This document shows positions 37,282-46,043 of a stretch of 64,000 nucleotides of DNA, one piece after another. Under the pieces are notes generated by a model. That model had not been told where the DNA came from and did no database searches. It was given only the letters and a program-made list of their open reading frames with translations. A program made the translations under genes and the position numbers. The DNA lies in the NCBI GenBank assembly GCA_041390825.1, contig JAWKPF010000016.1, forward strand, positions 38,533 to 102,532. The letters are read 5' to 3'. Origin of the DNA: Thermomicrobiales bacterium (GTDB taxonomy: Bacteria > Chloroflexota > Chloroflexia > Thermomicrobiales > UBA6265). The number at the start of each line of letters is the position of its first letter. Position 1 is the stretch's first letter.

Positions 37282-38198
37282 AGGGCGCTGGCGATCTGCA
37301 CGAAATTCCCCAACACAGGATTCGGATCCCGCAGCCGCCAAGCCATGCTGAGCACCACATTGGGAACATCCCCCGCAATGTCGAAGTAGTGCACGTCAGA
37401 ACGCGCGAGTGAACGCATTGATTCAGGCACGACTGCGTATCCCAATCCGGCAGCAACCAAGCCGAGAATCGTCTGCATCTGGATCCCTTCTTGACCACGC
37501 CGAGGTACGATGTCATGTTTCGCGAAGCACGAGACTATCGCCTCGAACAGTGCCGGACCGATCTGGCGAGGGATCGTTATCAGTTCTTCTCTTGCTAACA
37601 AGCGCAGATCGATATTCCCGGCCATTCCATCTGTAAATCGCTCCATTTCCCAACTTGCGGGAAGGGCGACGATCAGCCGATCGGTCCGAACCGGATGCCT
37701 CTGTATCCCCAGAATGGCACTCGTTGGACTATCGATGACAAGGCCGACATCGATCTCTCCATGGAGCAGCAACTCGAGCTGCACATCGGTTGTCGCCTCC
37801 CGCAAGCGAAGTGCAACGTCAGGATATCGATCGCGGAAAACGCGAAGCAGGTCGGGCAGATAGCCGTAAACAGCGGTCGATACGAACCCAACTGTCAAGG
37901 TTCCCTGGACGCCTCCAGCGAGGCGCAGAGCGCGTCGAGAGAACGACTTCGCGTCTTCCACGAGTGTCCGCGCATGTCTCAGCAGATCCGCTCCTGCTGG
38001 GGTCAGTACCACATGCCGGTGGGTCCGCTCGAACAGCTGAACCCCCAGTTCGACCTCGAGTTTCTGAATGGCCTGGGACAGCGGCGCCTGATGCATCCCG
38101 AGCCGCGCAGCGGCTCGCCCAAAGTGCAACTCCTCCCCCAGTGTGACGAATTGCTCCAATTGTCGAAGACTGAACCGGCCTCCGAGGTGCTCGCTCAT
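37179..38198 (-). CDS. LysR-family regulator
   Basis: A 339-residue LysR-type regulator: N-terminal winged helix (residues about 10-67: FSLRQLEQFVTLGEELHFGRAA ends the first helices, APLSQAIQKLE the recognition helix) and a periplasmic-binding-like effector domain. LysR proteins usually have about 300 residues; the last 35 or so (from about VDVKRVPRP) are read antisense to tsaE and look like run-on. The ATG at 38198 has no clear Shine-Dalgarno site. It is divergent from the IlvD gene with 241 bases between, so it likely controls that gene. A palindromic site covers its own start codon. Confidence 0.85.
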   Translation of the reverse strand: MSEHLGGRFSLRQLEQFVTLGEELHFGRAAARLGMHQAPLSQAIQKLEVELGVQLFERTHRHVVLTPAGADLLRHARTLVEDAKSFSRRALRLAGGVQGTLTVGFVSTAVYGYLPDLLRVFRDRYPDVALRLREATTDVQLELLLHGEIDVGLVIDSPTSAILGIQRHPVRTDRLIVALPASWEMERFTDGMAGNIDLRLLAREELITIPRQIGPALFEAIVSCFAKHDIVPRRGQEGIQMQTILGLVAAGLGYAVVPESMRSLARSDVHYFDIAGDVPNVVLSMAWRLRDPNPVLGNFVQIASALQKDDVDVKRVPRPMGRSRIDRRSGPTGSSSTKR

Positions 38199-38211
38199 AT
38201 GGAAACCATAT
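38197..38211. promoter_or_regulatory. Palindrome with LysR T-N11-A form over the lysR start
   Basis: ATATGG (38197-38202), AAA and CCATAT (38206-38211) form a perfect 6-bp palindrome. T at 38198 and A at 38210 are 11 bases apart, the LysR box form. Two more AT-rich palindromes follow to about 38240. It overlaps the regulator's ATG, so it could give autoregulation. Confidence 0.5.
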
Positions 38212-38439
38212 CAAACTATTGGGGATCATATATTTCACATCATCTTGACTACCAGATAGGCTCGACGGCGAGAGTCGGATGTCTTGCCCGGATGTCGATG
38301 GCCCAATCACTTTGCTGAACCGCCTTGAAGGATCTCTCTGGTTCGAGCAACGAGCATCCGTGGCGGCCATGGCGCTTGTGATTGATACGTGAATCGATGA
38401 AATGCGCTTGTCTCTGAGCGTATGGAGAAGGGGAGAGAC

Positions 38440-40131
38440 ATGCCAATTGGGCTGCCAAGCCAGACGGCCAAACGGTCCGCCGCCATTGTCGAGGGCATCG
38501 ATCGGGCGGCGAACCGCTCAATGTATTACGCACTCGGGTACCAGCCGCATGACTTTGCCAAGCCGTTCATTGGTATCGCAAATGGGCACTCCACGATCAC
38601 GCCGTGCAACGCGGGTCTGCAGAAGCTCGTCGATGCCGCTGCCGCAGCCGTAGAGGCTGCGGGAGGAAAGGCTCAAACGTTTGGCGTTCCCACCATTTCC
38701 GACGGCATGTCGATGGGCACCGAGGGAATGAAATACTCGCTCGTGTCGCGCGAGGTGATCGCTGATTGCATCGAAACTGTCTCCGGCGGTCAGTGGCTCG
38801 ATGGCCTGGTGGTCGTCGGTGGTTGTGACAAGAATCTGCCAGGCGGCATGATCGGCATTGCCCGCGCGAACGTTCCCGCTGTCTATGTCTACGGAGGAAC
38901 CGCAACACCCGGGGTACTCGATGGAGAAGCGCTTTCGATTGTCTCGCCCTTTGAGGCAGTTGGCGCTTGCGCGGCCGGGACAATCAGCCGGGACCAACTC
39001 ACCAGGGTGGAGCGCGCCGCCATTCCGACGATTGGGTCGTGCGCTGGCATGTACTCCGCCAACACCATGGCAGCAGCATTCGAGGCTATGGGGATGTCAC
39101 TGCTCGGTTCCTCGACGATGACCAACGTCGGGAAAGAGAAATCAGACAGTGCAGCGAAATCCGCACGACTCTTGTTACAGGCAGTCGAGCAACAACTGAC
39201 GCCGCGAACGATCATCACCCGGCGATCGATAGAAAACGCGACAGCAGTGGTCATGGCGGTGGGAGGATCGACGAACGCAGTCCTGCACCTGCTTGCGATT
39301 GCGCGCGCTTCTGGGGTCGAGTGGACGCTCGATGACTTCGAACGCGTGCGCAAGCGCGTGCCGGTGATCTGTGATCTCAAGCCCTCGGGGAACTTCATGG
39401 CGACTGACTTGCATGCAGCGGGCGGTATTCCGGTCGTGCTCAATCAGTTGCTGGACGCCGGTCTCATCGATGGTGACTGCTTGACCATTACAGGTCAATC
39501 GCTCGGGGAGGAACTCGCGGCGTTCTCACACCAGCCAATAGGAGAAACATCGGTCATTCACCAGCTAGACCAAGCGCTTTACCCAGAGGGCCATCTCTCG
39601 ATTCTTTTTGGGAATCTGGCTCCGGCTGGTGCAGTTGCAAAGACCAGCGGACTCCGCGTTCGGCGAATGCATGGTCCAGCTCGCGTTTTCGATGACGAGG
39701 CTTCCGCCATGGAGGCCATACTGGGCGGATCGATCGAATCTGGTTCGATACTCGTTCTTCGCTTCCTTGGACCCCGCGGCGCCCCCGGAATGCCCGAGAT
39801 GCTCGCGCCGACTTCGGCCATTATCGGACGTGGGTTGGGGGAAACGGTCGGACTGATCACGGACGGCCGATTTTCTGGCGGGACCTGGGGAATGGTCGTT
39901 GGGCATGTTACGCCCGAGGCGTTCGATGGTGGTCCTATTGCTCTTGTGCGGGACGGAGACTCGATCGAGATCGACGCTGATCGGCGGGTTCTGTCTGTCG
40001 CTCTCACCGAGGACGAGCTTGCGGAACGGCGACGCTGTTGGTCTGCTCCGGCGCCGCGCTATCAGTCTGGTGTGCTGGCGAAATATGCCGCTCTCACCAC
40101 TACCGCGAGTGAAGGCGCGCTGTGCGGATGA
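38440..40131 (+). CDS. ilvD: Dihydroxy-acid dehydratase (IlvD/Edd family)
   Basis: A 563-residue Fe-S dehydratase. The three Cys residues that hold the cluster are in ITPCNAG, GGCDKNLPG and GSCAGMYSANTM. MTNVGKEKSDSA and GRFSGGTWGMVVGHV (C-terminal Ser/His motif) also fit the family. IlvD removes water from dihydroxy-isovalerate and -methylvalerate in branched-chain amino acid synthesis. The LysR regulator and sugar transporter nearby make a sugar-acid dehydratase (same family) an alternative. The ATG at 38440 was chosen because GGGGAG lies just upstream; ATG at 38422 has none. A strong hairpin ends the gene. Confidence 0.82.
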   Translation: MPIGLPSQTAKRSAAIVEGIDRAANRSMYYALGYQPHDFAKPFIGIANGHSTITPCNAGLQKLVDAAAAAVEAAGGKAQTFGVPTISDGMSMGTEGMKYSLVSREVIADCIETVSGGQWLDGLVVVGGCDKNLPGGMIGIARANVPAVYVYGGTATPGVLDGEALSIVSPFEAVGACAAGTISRDQLTRVERAAIPTIGSCAGMYSANTMAAAFEAMGMSLLGSSTMTNVGKEKSDSAAKSARLLLQAVEQQLTPRTIITRRSIENATAVVMAVGGSTNAVLHLLAIARASGVEWTLDDFERVRKRVPVICDLKPSGNFMATDLHAAGGIPVVLNQLLDAGLIDGDCLTITGQSLGEELAAFSHQPIGETSVIHQLDQALYPEGHLSILFGNLAPAGAVAKTSGLRVRRMHGPARVFDDEASAMEAILGGSIESGSILVLRFLGPRGAPGMPEMLAPTSAIIGRGLGETVGLITDGRFSGGTWGMVVGHVTPEAFDGGPIALVRDGDSIEIDADRRVLSVALTEDELAERRRCWSAPAPRYQSGVLAKYAALTTTASEGALCG

Positions 40132-40139
40132 GCAGATGT

Positions 40140-40170
40140 GAAACGGGCGACGGAAGCCGTCGCCCGTTTC
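40140..40170. terminator. Perfect 14-bp hairpin between ilvD and the sugar-binding gene
   Basis: GAAACGGGCGACGG (40140-40153) pairs fully with CCGTCGCCCGTTTC (40157-40170) with a 3-base loop. It sits between convergent genes and is the strongest simple hairpin in the window. T-runs are short on both sides (GTTTC and GAAAC), so it may act in both directions. Confidence 0.8.
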
Positions 40171-40186
40171 GATGTGCGTACGAAGA

Positions 40187-41506
40187 CTATTGTCCCAGCG
40201 CTGCCAGGGCTTCGAGGACCGGCTGGGCCTCTTCCGTGAGGGTATTGGCAACGTCGTCGAAGACGGGCTGCACTTCCTCGCCCTGGACCGTGATCCGCTC
40301 GAGACCCTTGCCGATGATCTGGTCACCGTTGGGGATGAAGACGCGGGCCGAGTCCTGCGCCTTGGTCTTGGGAAGCTGATCGACCGCGGTCTTGAAGTTC
40401 GGGTTCTCGGCGAAGAATCCCTGCATGGTTTCGCTTTCGACCGCCGACTTGCGCACCGGCATGTAGCCTGTGGTCTGCGACCACCATTCGGTCTGCTCCG
40501 GGGCGGTGGCCCAGGAGACGAACTGGAACGCGGCGGCCTTCTGCTCGTCCGACTTGTCGGCCAGAATGGCGAGTCCGGACCCGCCGGTGCAGCAGCCAAA
40601 GGTCGCTGCCTCGGGCAGGAAGCAGGTGCCGAAATCGAACGTGGCATCGCGCTTGATGCCGCCCAGGCTGCCCGTGGACGCCATGATCGAAGCGGTGTAC
40701 CCGTTCAGGAAGTCAGTGGTGACATCGTCCGGGGTCGTTGCCCAGCCATCCTGCACCGAATCCCGATAGAAGTTGCCAGCGGCAACGCCGTTTTCCTGGT
40801 TGATCAGGATGTTGAATTCGGGATCGGAGTAGGCCCCTTCGTACTGCCAGATGACGCACTGGAAGAGCCACGCGATGTAGGACGCGCCGTTCGGGTGCGC
40901 AAACGCCGCCCGGGTAATCGTGTCTCCGTCCTTGGTGACAAGGTCCTGCGCGACCGCGACGAGATCGTTCCAGTTCGCGGGCCCATCGGGGAGTCCGACG
41001 CCGTCGAACAGCTCCCGGTTGAAGTAGAAGAGCGGCGTCGAGCGCGCCATCGGGACCCAGTAGCTCTGACCATCGCGCACACCCTCGTTGAAGAGGGAGT
41101 CGACATAGTCGGTCGTATCGATCGACGCTGCCGCGAACATGTCCGTCAGCGGAGCAAGGGTGTTGTTCAGGTAGAACTTGAACCACCAGACATCAGAAAG
41201 CAGCGAAACATCTGGTGTCTGTTTGGCAGCCACAGCGGCCGTTAGCTTCTGCGCGGTCTCCTCGTACGTGCCCTGGTACTGGTACTCGAGCGCGACATCG
41301 GTCTGCGCCGCGTTGAAGTTGTCGCAGAGCGTCTTTTCCGCTTCGCCCAACTGGTCGGTGAAGGAACCCCAGTAGACGATCTTGGTCGGGCCGCTCTGGA
41401 TCACCGCCGGTGCGGCGAAGGTCTTCGAGGCCTTGCTGGCCACCGTGAGGCCGGCGGCGGCAGCTGCCGTGCCCTTGAGCATTGTGCGTCGATTGATCGT
41501 GTTCAT
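40187..41506 (-). CDS. Sugar ABC transporter substrate-binding protein (UgpB type)
   Basis: A 439-residue exported binding protein. The N-terminus has an RRTMLKG twin-arginine pattern followed by a hydrophobic Ala-rich core (GTAAAAAGLTVAS), so export by Tat is plausible. The mature part has the family 1 extracellular solute-binding fold (IVYWGSFTDQLGEAEKTL, DVSLLSDVWWF, GYMPVRKSAV). The ATG at 41506 has AAAGGGACGG upstream; earlier in-frame starts lack one. Two permease genes follow upstream on the same strand, so the order is permease, permease, binding protein in transcription. No ATPase gene is present; a shared MsiK-like ATPase elsewhere is likely. The sugar is not known (glycerol-3-phosphate or oligosaccharide are typical). 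Confidence 0.86.
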   Translation of the reverse strand: MNTINRRTMLKGTAAAAAGLTVASKASKTFAAPAVIQSGPTKIVYWGSFTDQLGEAEKTLCDNFNAAQTDVALEYQYQGTYEETAQKLTAAVAAKQTPDVSLLSDVWWFKFYLNNTLAPLTDMFAAASIDTTDYVDSLFNEGVRDGQSYWVPMARSTPLFYFNRELFDGVGLPDGPANWNDLVAVAQDLVTKDGDTITRAAFAHPNGASYIAWLFQCVIWQYEGAYSDPEFNILINQENGVAAGNFYRDSVQDGWATTPDDVTTDFLNGYTASIMASTGSLGGIKRDATFDFGTCFLPEAATFGCCTGGSGLAILADKSDEQKAAAFQFVSWATAPEQTEWWSQTTGYMPVRKSAVESETMQGFFAENPNFKTAVDQLPKTKAQDSARVFIPNGDQIIGKGLERITVQGEEVQPVFDDVANTLTEEAQPVLEALAALGQ

Positions 41507-41617
41507 TCCGTCCCTTTCATACGTTCGAAAAAAGCCGTCGACTCCATTGTCGATTCCTGCGGCGCGTTGCCCGTGGGCCCTCGGAGAACGCGCGAGCATT
41601 CGAGAAGTTGTGGGCGC

Positions 41618-42490
41618 CTAGCTCTTGGTGGCGCCAGCGGTGATTCCGTCGATGATGTGTTTCTGCGCCCAGAGATAGACGAGAATCATCGGCGCGATCA
41701 CGAAGAATGTGCCAGCGAGCAGTGGTCCCCATCGGGTGACCCCTTCGGGCTGGTAGAGATACGAAATGCCCACCGACAGGGTGCGCATCCGGTCCTGGTT
41801 GGTGACGATCAATGGCCAGAGGTAGTCGTTCCACTTGGCGACGAGCGAGATGAGCCCGAAGGTCACCAGCACCGGCTTCGCCATCGGAAGGACGATCTGC
41901 CAGAGCAGCTGCAGATGGTTTGCGCCATCGACCCGCGCTGCCTGGATCACCTCCCCTGGAAGCGACATAAAGGCTTGCCGCAACAGGAAGGTGCCGACAG
42001 CCACCGATGCGCCCGGCAGCACGATCCCCTGATAGGTGTTGATCCAGTTCTGCCCCAGGATGTCGGAGACCGTCAGGTAGTTCGGGATGATGGTGACTTG
42101 CTGCGGAATCATCAGCGCGGCCAGCAGCAGAATGAAGATGAGATTCTTGGCCGGAAACCGCAGGAACGCGAGCGCATACGCGGTCAGGCAGGCATTGGTG
42201 AGCTCCAGGGTCGTGCCAGCCAGCGTCGTGATGATGGTGTTGATGTAGAACCTACCGAATGGGGCGGCGTTCCAGGCATCGGTGTAGTTGTGCCATTGCG
42301 GGTCGGTTGGCAGCCACGTTGGCGGGAAGGTCATGATCTCCGCATTGGTCTTGAGCGAGCCGCTCAGCATCCAGAAGATCGGCACCAGGATGAGAATGAC
42401 GACCAGCGCCATGCCCACGTACGAGAGGATCTCGACAAAATCGATCCTGGACCGATTGCGGTTGGGATGTTCGTACTCGATGCTAGCCAT
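41618..42490 (-). CDS. Sugar ABC transporter permease (UgpE type)
   Basis: A 290-residue inner-membrane permease with six predicted membrane helices; the first is near residues 22-45. The EAA loop (EVIQAARVDGANHLQLLWQIVLPMAKP) that touches the ATPase is present near residue 190. It starts at ATG 42490, which overlaps the end of the other permease gene by eight bases, so the two are translated as a pair. The next gene downstream (binding protein) begins 111 bases later. Known relatives import sugars or sn-glycerol-3-phosphate. Confidence 0.88.
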   Translation of the reverse strand: MASIEYEHPNRNRSRIDFVEILSYVGMALVVILILVPIFWMLSGSLKTNAEIMTFPPTWLPTDPQWHNYTDAWNAAPFGRFYINTIITTLAGTTLELTNACLTAYALAFLRFPAKNLIFILLLAALMIPQQVTIIPNYLTVSDILGQNWINTYQGIVLPGASVAVGTFLLRQAFMSLPGEVIQAARVDGANHLQLLWQIVLPMAKPVLVTFGLISLVAKWNDYLWPLIVTNQDRMRTLSVGISYLYQPEGVTRWGPLLAGTFFVIAPMILVYLWAQKHIIDGITAGATKS

Positions 42491-43487
42491 AATGCACCTT
42501 GCGCTCTGAGTAACGCAGCTGGATCAACGTAATCGCCAGCATGATGACGAAGAGCACCATGCTCGCCGCGCCGGCGCGTCCGGCGTTGAAGGCCACAAAG
42601 CCCTGTTGGTAGATGTAGTAGATGAGGATGTTGGTGGCATCGACCGGTCCGCCGCGGGTCATCACGTTGATGATGTCGAAGGCCTGGAAGGAGTTGAGGA
42701 TCGACGTCACCACGACGAAGAACATGATCGGCGACAGCATGGGCAGGGTGACATTTCGGAACTTGCTCATGCGGCCAGCACCGTCGACCGTGGCGGCTTC
42801 GTAGAGATCGCGTGGGATGCCCTGCAGCCCAGCCAGGAAGATCACGGTCGCGAGACCGACGTTTTTCCAGATGTAGACGATGATCACGGCTGGCAGGGCC
42901 CATTGCGGATCTCCCAACCAGGAAGGGGACTGGATGCCGATCGTCTTCAGGAACCCGGCCAGAATGCCGTAGCGCGGATCAAAGATATAGACCCAGACGA
43001 TGCCGATGGCGGCGCCACTGAGGAGGGTCGGCATGAAGACCGACGCGCGGGCGAAGTTGCGAAAGTGCAATTTCTGGTTGAGCAGCAGGGCGATCGTCAG
43101 GCCGAGCACAAGCGATCCGCCGACGGCGCCAATGGCAAACCAGAATGAATTCACGAGCACTTCGCGGAACGTGTCGTCGTTCCAGAGGTAGCGATAGTTG
43201 TCCGCGCCCACCCACCGTTTAGTCGGCGAGATCATGTCCCAGCGCACCCCGCTCAGGTACGCGGTTTGAATCATCGGCCAGTAGCTGAAGACCCCGAAGA
43301 GGATGAAGTTCGGAGCGATGAAGAGCAGGAAGAGCAGCCATTCCGACCAGGGCCGCCGCTTGCGACGGGTCTGCTCGACCGGCAGGGCCTGGTCGGCGGC
43401 CGCGGAACTCTCCAGCGTGATTGACGTTGATCCCTGCAACTCAGCCTCGATGCTTATGCCAGAATCGGTCAGTGACCGAGGGTGCAA
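42483..43487 (-). CDS. Sugar ABC transporter permease (UgpA type)
   Basis: A 334-residue inner-membrane permease with six main helices, an N-terminal cytoplasmic tail of about 45 residues rich in Arg (QTRRKRRPWSEW), and an EAA loop (DLYEAATVDGAGRMSKFRNVTLP) near residue 240. TTG at 43487 was used as start without a clear Shine-Dalgarno site, so the exact N-terminus is uncertain. It is the first gene of the transporter run and is divergent from tsaB; the gap of 80 bases should contain promoters for both sides. Confidence 0.85.
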   Translation of the reverse strand: MHPRSLTDSGISIEAELQGSTSITLESSAAADQALPVEQTRRKRRPWSEWLLFLLFIAPNFILFGVFSYWPMIQTAYLSGVRWDMISPTKRWVGADNYRYLWNDDTFREVLVNSFWFAIGAVGGSLVLGLTIALLLNQKLHFRNFARASVFMPTLLSGAAIGIVWVYIFDPRYGILAGFLKTIGIQSPSWLGDPQWALPAVIIVYIWKNVGLATVIFLAGLQGIPRDLYEAATVDGAGRMSKFRNVTLPMLSPIMFFVVVTSILNSFQAFDIINVMTRGGPVDATNILIYYIYQQGFVAFNAGRAGAASMVLFVIMLAITLIQLRYSERKVHYG

Positions 43488-43567
43488 TTCTCGGCAAGGC
43501 CAGCCATCGCCTTGTCAAGCCACCGTTAAACTTTGGATCGATAGATTATCAAGACTAGTACACCAGA

Positions 43568-44254
43568 ATGACAACTATGGCAACTTTCGGGACCAACGAG
43601 CGAGCGAATTCGAAGCGATCCTGGGTGGCGGCAATCGACACATCCAGCGACCGCGCCGGTGTTGCGCTCTTCGACGGCAGCGAAGTTGCCGTGCTTGCCT
43701 GGATGGCTCATCGCAATCATACGGTCGACACGCTGGCCCAGCTCGACCACGTGCTCCGGTTGTCTGGATTGGCATTGCACCAGCTCGATGGTGTGGCCGT
43801 CGCGACCGGGCCGGGGTCGTTTTCCGCTCTTCGGGTGGGGGCGAGCATCGCCAAGGGCATCGTCTTTTCGCTTGGCGCGCCGTTGGTTGGTATTCCAACC
43901 ACTCGCGCAATCGCCGCCAGCGTGACCTGCGTCGATCGCCCCGTGATCGCTGTCATGCCGGCGGGCCGAGGACGCGTCGTCTGGAGCAAATGCGCTGATG
44001 GCGCGCTCGAACCGCCCCGAAACACCACAGTGGAGGAGCTGCGCGCGGTGGCGCATGCCGAGCAAGCGGTTGTTGCCAGCGAGTCCGCGTTGAGTGGCAT
44101 CGGAGACGTCGTGGTGATCCCTGCGGGAGCGCGCGTCGAGCAGATTGCGCGGTTGGGCTGGGAGCGCATTCTCCAGGGCGAGCGGGACGATCCTGCGATG
44201 CTCGAGCCGATCTATGCCCATGGCCGCCGATCGATGGATGCCGTACCCGGATGA
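43568..44254 (+). CDS. tsaB: tRNA t6A biosynthesis protein TsaB
   Basis: A 228-residue ASKHA-fold partner of TsaD in t6A formation. WVAAIDTSSDRAGVALFDG (start of fold), TGPGSFSALRVG and the helical linker are typical. It lacks the metal-binding HxxxH of TsaD, as expected. The ATG at 43568 was chosen; an ATG at 43577 is possible. Its stop overlaps the rimI start (ATGA). The set tsaB-rimI-tsaD here has lost its usual neighbour tsaE, which lies at 36.8 kb. Confidence 0.92.
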   Translation: MTTMATFGTNERANSKRSWVAAIDTSSDRAGVALFDGSEVAVLAWMAHRNHTVDTLAQLDHVLRLSGLALHQLDGVAVATGPGSFSALRVGASIAKGIVFSLGAPLVGIPTTRAIAASVTCVDRPVIAVMPAGRGRVVWSKCADGALEPPRNTTVEELRAVAHAEQAVVASESALSGIGDVVVIPAGARVEQIARLGWERILQGERDDPAMLEPIYAHGRRSMDAVPG

Positions 44255-44955
44255 GCAAGCCATTGCCGTTCACCATCGAACCGATGCGCCTCGAAGACGT
44301 TCCCGAGGTTAGCCGGGTCGAGCGCCGATGCTTCAGCAATCCGTGGCCGACCGCGGCCTATCGTCGCGAGCTGCGCAATCTCGAGCACAACTACTACATC
44401 GTGTTGCGGGGCTCCGATGCGCAATCGGTGCAATCTCGTGACCGCTTCGTCGACGAGTTCACAGAAAACTGGCGCAATTTGCGCTCGCTTGGCCTGCTGT
44501 CATTCACCCGGCGTGCGGCCAATGCGGCTCCACCGATCGCGGGATTTGCGGGCATGTGGCAGCTCTATGACGAAGCCCATGTCACGACCATCGGCATCGA
44601 TGTGCCCTTTCGTGGCCGAGGGCTGGGAGAGGCGCTCCTGCTGCGGCTGATGGACGAAGCGGTGCGCCGCGGAGCGAACGTGATGACGCTCGAGGTGAGG
44701 GTCTCGAATGAGGGCGCCATCCGTCTCTACGAGAAGTATGGGTTCAGCGTGCATGGCGTGCGCCCGCGCTACTACTCGGACAATGGCGAAGACGCTTATC
44801 TGATGTGGTCTCCGCCGCTGCGAGATCCCGGCTATCTGCATCAGGTGGACGAACTCCGTCACAGCCTGGTCGAGCGGCTGGCTGGCACACTGGCAGTTTC
44901 GCCGCATGCCCCGGTATGGGCCTCGCGTCGCATCGACGATCGGGTCGTCTCGTGA
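44251..44955 (+). CDS. rimI: RimI-type ribosomal-protein N-acetyltransferase with an insert
   Basis: A 234-residue GNAT acetyltransferase, longer than usual RimI (about 150). Residues 8-45 start the fold (IEPMRLEDVPEVSRVERRCF, PWPTAAYRREL). About 45 residues (50-95, charged, with RDRFVDEFTENWRN) are inserted before the core strand IAGFAGMWQL. The acetyl-CoA loop is FRGRGLGEALL and the C-terminal NEGAIRLYEKYGF is normal. A 40-residue tail follows. The insert may bind another partner or simply extend a loop. It acetylates the N-terminus of ribosomal protein S18 in E. coli; the target here is not shown. Confidence 0.85.
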   Translation: MSKPLPFTIEPMRLEDVPEVSRVERRCFSNPWPTAAYRRELRNLEHNYYIVLRGSDAQSVQSRDRFVDEFTENWRNLRSLGLLSFTRRAANAAPPIAGFAGMWQLYDEAHVTTIGIDVPFRGRGLGEALLLRLMDEAVRRGANVMTLEVRVSNEGAIRLYEKYGFSVHGVRPRYYSDNGEDAYLMWSPPLRDPGYLHQVDELRHSLVERLAGTLAVSPHAPVWASRRIDDRVVS

Positions 44956-46043
44956 ACGTGCTCGGTATCGAAACATCGTGCGACGAGACGTCTGCCGCGG
45001 TCGTGCGCGGTGGGACCGAGGTCCGCTCGAACGTGGTTTCGTCGCAGATCGCGCTGCATCGGGACCATGGCGGGGTGGTCCCCGAACTGGCTGCCCGCGC
45101 GCAACTGACCGCCATCATTCCCGTGGTCGAGGCAGCTCTGGCCGAGGCGAAGCTGGAACTCGATGAGATCGATGCCATCGCCGTGACGCGCGGTCCGGGG
45201 TTAGCGGGATCGCTGCTCGTCGGGGCGAATTTCGCCAAGGCGCTGGCCTACGCCCGTTCGATTCCGCTCGTTGGGGTGAATCATCTCGAGGCGCATCTCT
45301 ACGCGAATTGGCTGGTTCCACCTGAGTCCGAATCGACGCAGCCCGAGTTTCCCGTTCTGGCTCTGCTGGTGTCCGGCGGGCACACCGAGCTGATGCTGAT
45401 GACCGGGCACGGCCGATACGCTCATCTCGGCCGCACGCTGGACGATGCCGCGGGGGAAGCATTCGACAAGGGCGCCCGACTGCTCGGTCTCGGATATCCC
45501 GGGGGCCCAGCCATCCAGCAGGCTGCCATCGGCGGGAGAACAGATGCGTTCGCGCTCCCGCGAGCGTGGCTTGGCGAGAGCAACGATTTCAGCTTCTCCG
45601 GACTGAAGACCGCGTTGCTGCGCGAGGTCGAGCCCTATCGTCTCCCCGATCCCGAGCCGGAACCCCAGGACGATGCGCCCTTCCGCAAGCACCGCCCACC
45701 GCGCTTCGCGGAGACGTTGCCGGTGGCCGATCTGGCGGCCTCGTATCAGGAAGCCATTGTCGACGTCCTGGCGGTCAAGACCGCCAGAGCGGCCGAGGCG
45801 CTGGACATCCGTCAGGTGGTGTTGGCTGGGGGTGTCGCTGCCAACCGGGCATTGCGGGAACGGCTCGCCGGTGAAGTCGATCTGCGCGCGGGGGCTATGC
45901 TTCGTGTGCCGGCGCTCATGTATTGCACCGACAATGCGGCCATGGTGGCCGCCGCCGGATACTTCGCGCTCAGACGAGGCGCGCAATCGGGCTGGGAGCT
46001 GGATGTCGCTTCCCGTTTGCCCATCGGAGGATCAGATTCGTGA
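44952..46043 (+). CDS. tsaD: tRNA t6A transferase TsaD
   Basis: Transfers threonylcarbamoyl to tRNA adenosine 37. The 363-residue protein starts MNVLGIETSCDETSAAVV. The metal-binding His pair is HLEAH (111 and 115). VSGGHTEL and VLAGGVAANRALRERL complete the family signatures. A short insertion of acidic and Pro residues (DPEPEPQDDAPFR near 235-248) is unusual but does not touch known catalytic motifs. The GTG start overlaps the rimI stop (GTGA). Confidence 0.95.
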   Translation: MNVLGIETSCDETSAAVVRGGTEVRSNVVSSQIALHRDHGGVVPELAARAQLTAIIPVVEAALAEAKLELDEIDAIAVTRGPGLAGSLLVGANFAKALAYARSIPLVGVNHLEAHLYANWLVPPESESTQPEFPVLALLVSGGHTELMLMTGHGRYAHLGRTLDDAAGEAFDKGARLLGLGYPGGPAIQQAAIGGRTDAFALPRAWLGESNDFSFSGLKTALLREVEPYRLPDPEPEPQDDAPFRKHRPPRFAETLPVADLAASYQEAIVDVLAVKTARAAEALDIRQVVLAGGVAANRALRERLAGEVDLRAGAMLRVPALMYCTDNAAMVAAAGYFALRRGAQSGWELDVASRLPIGGSDS

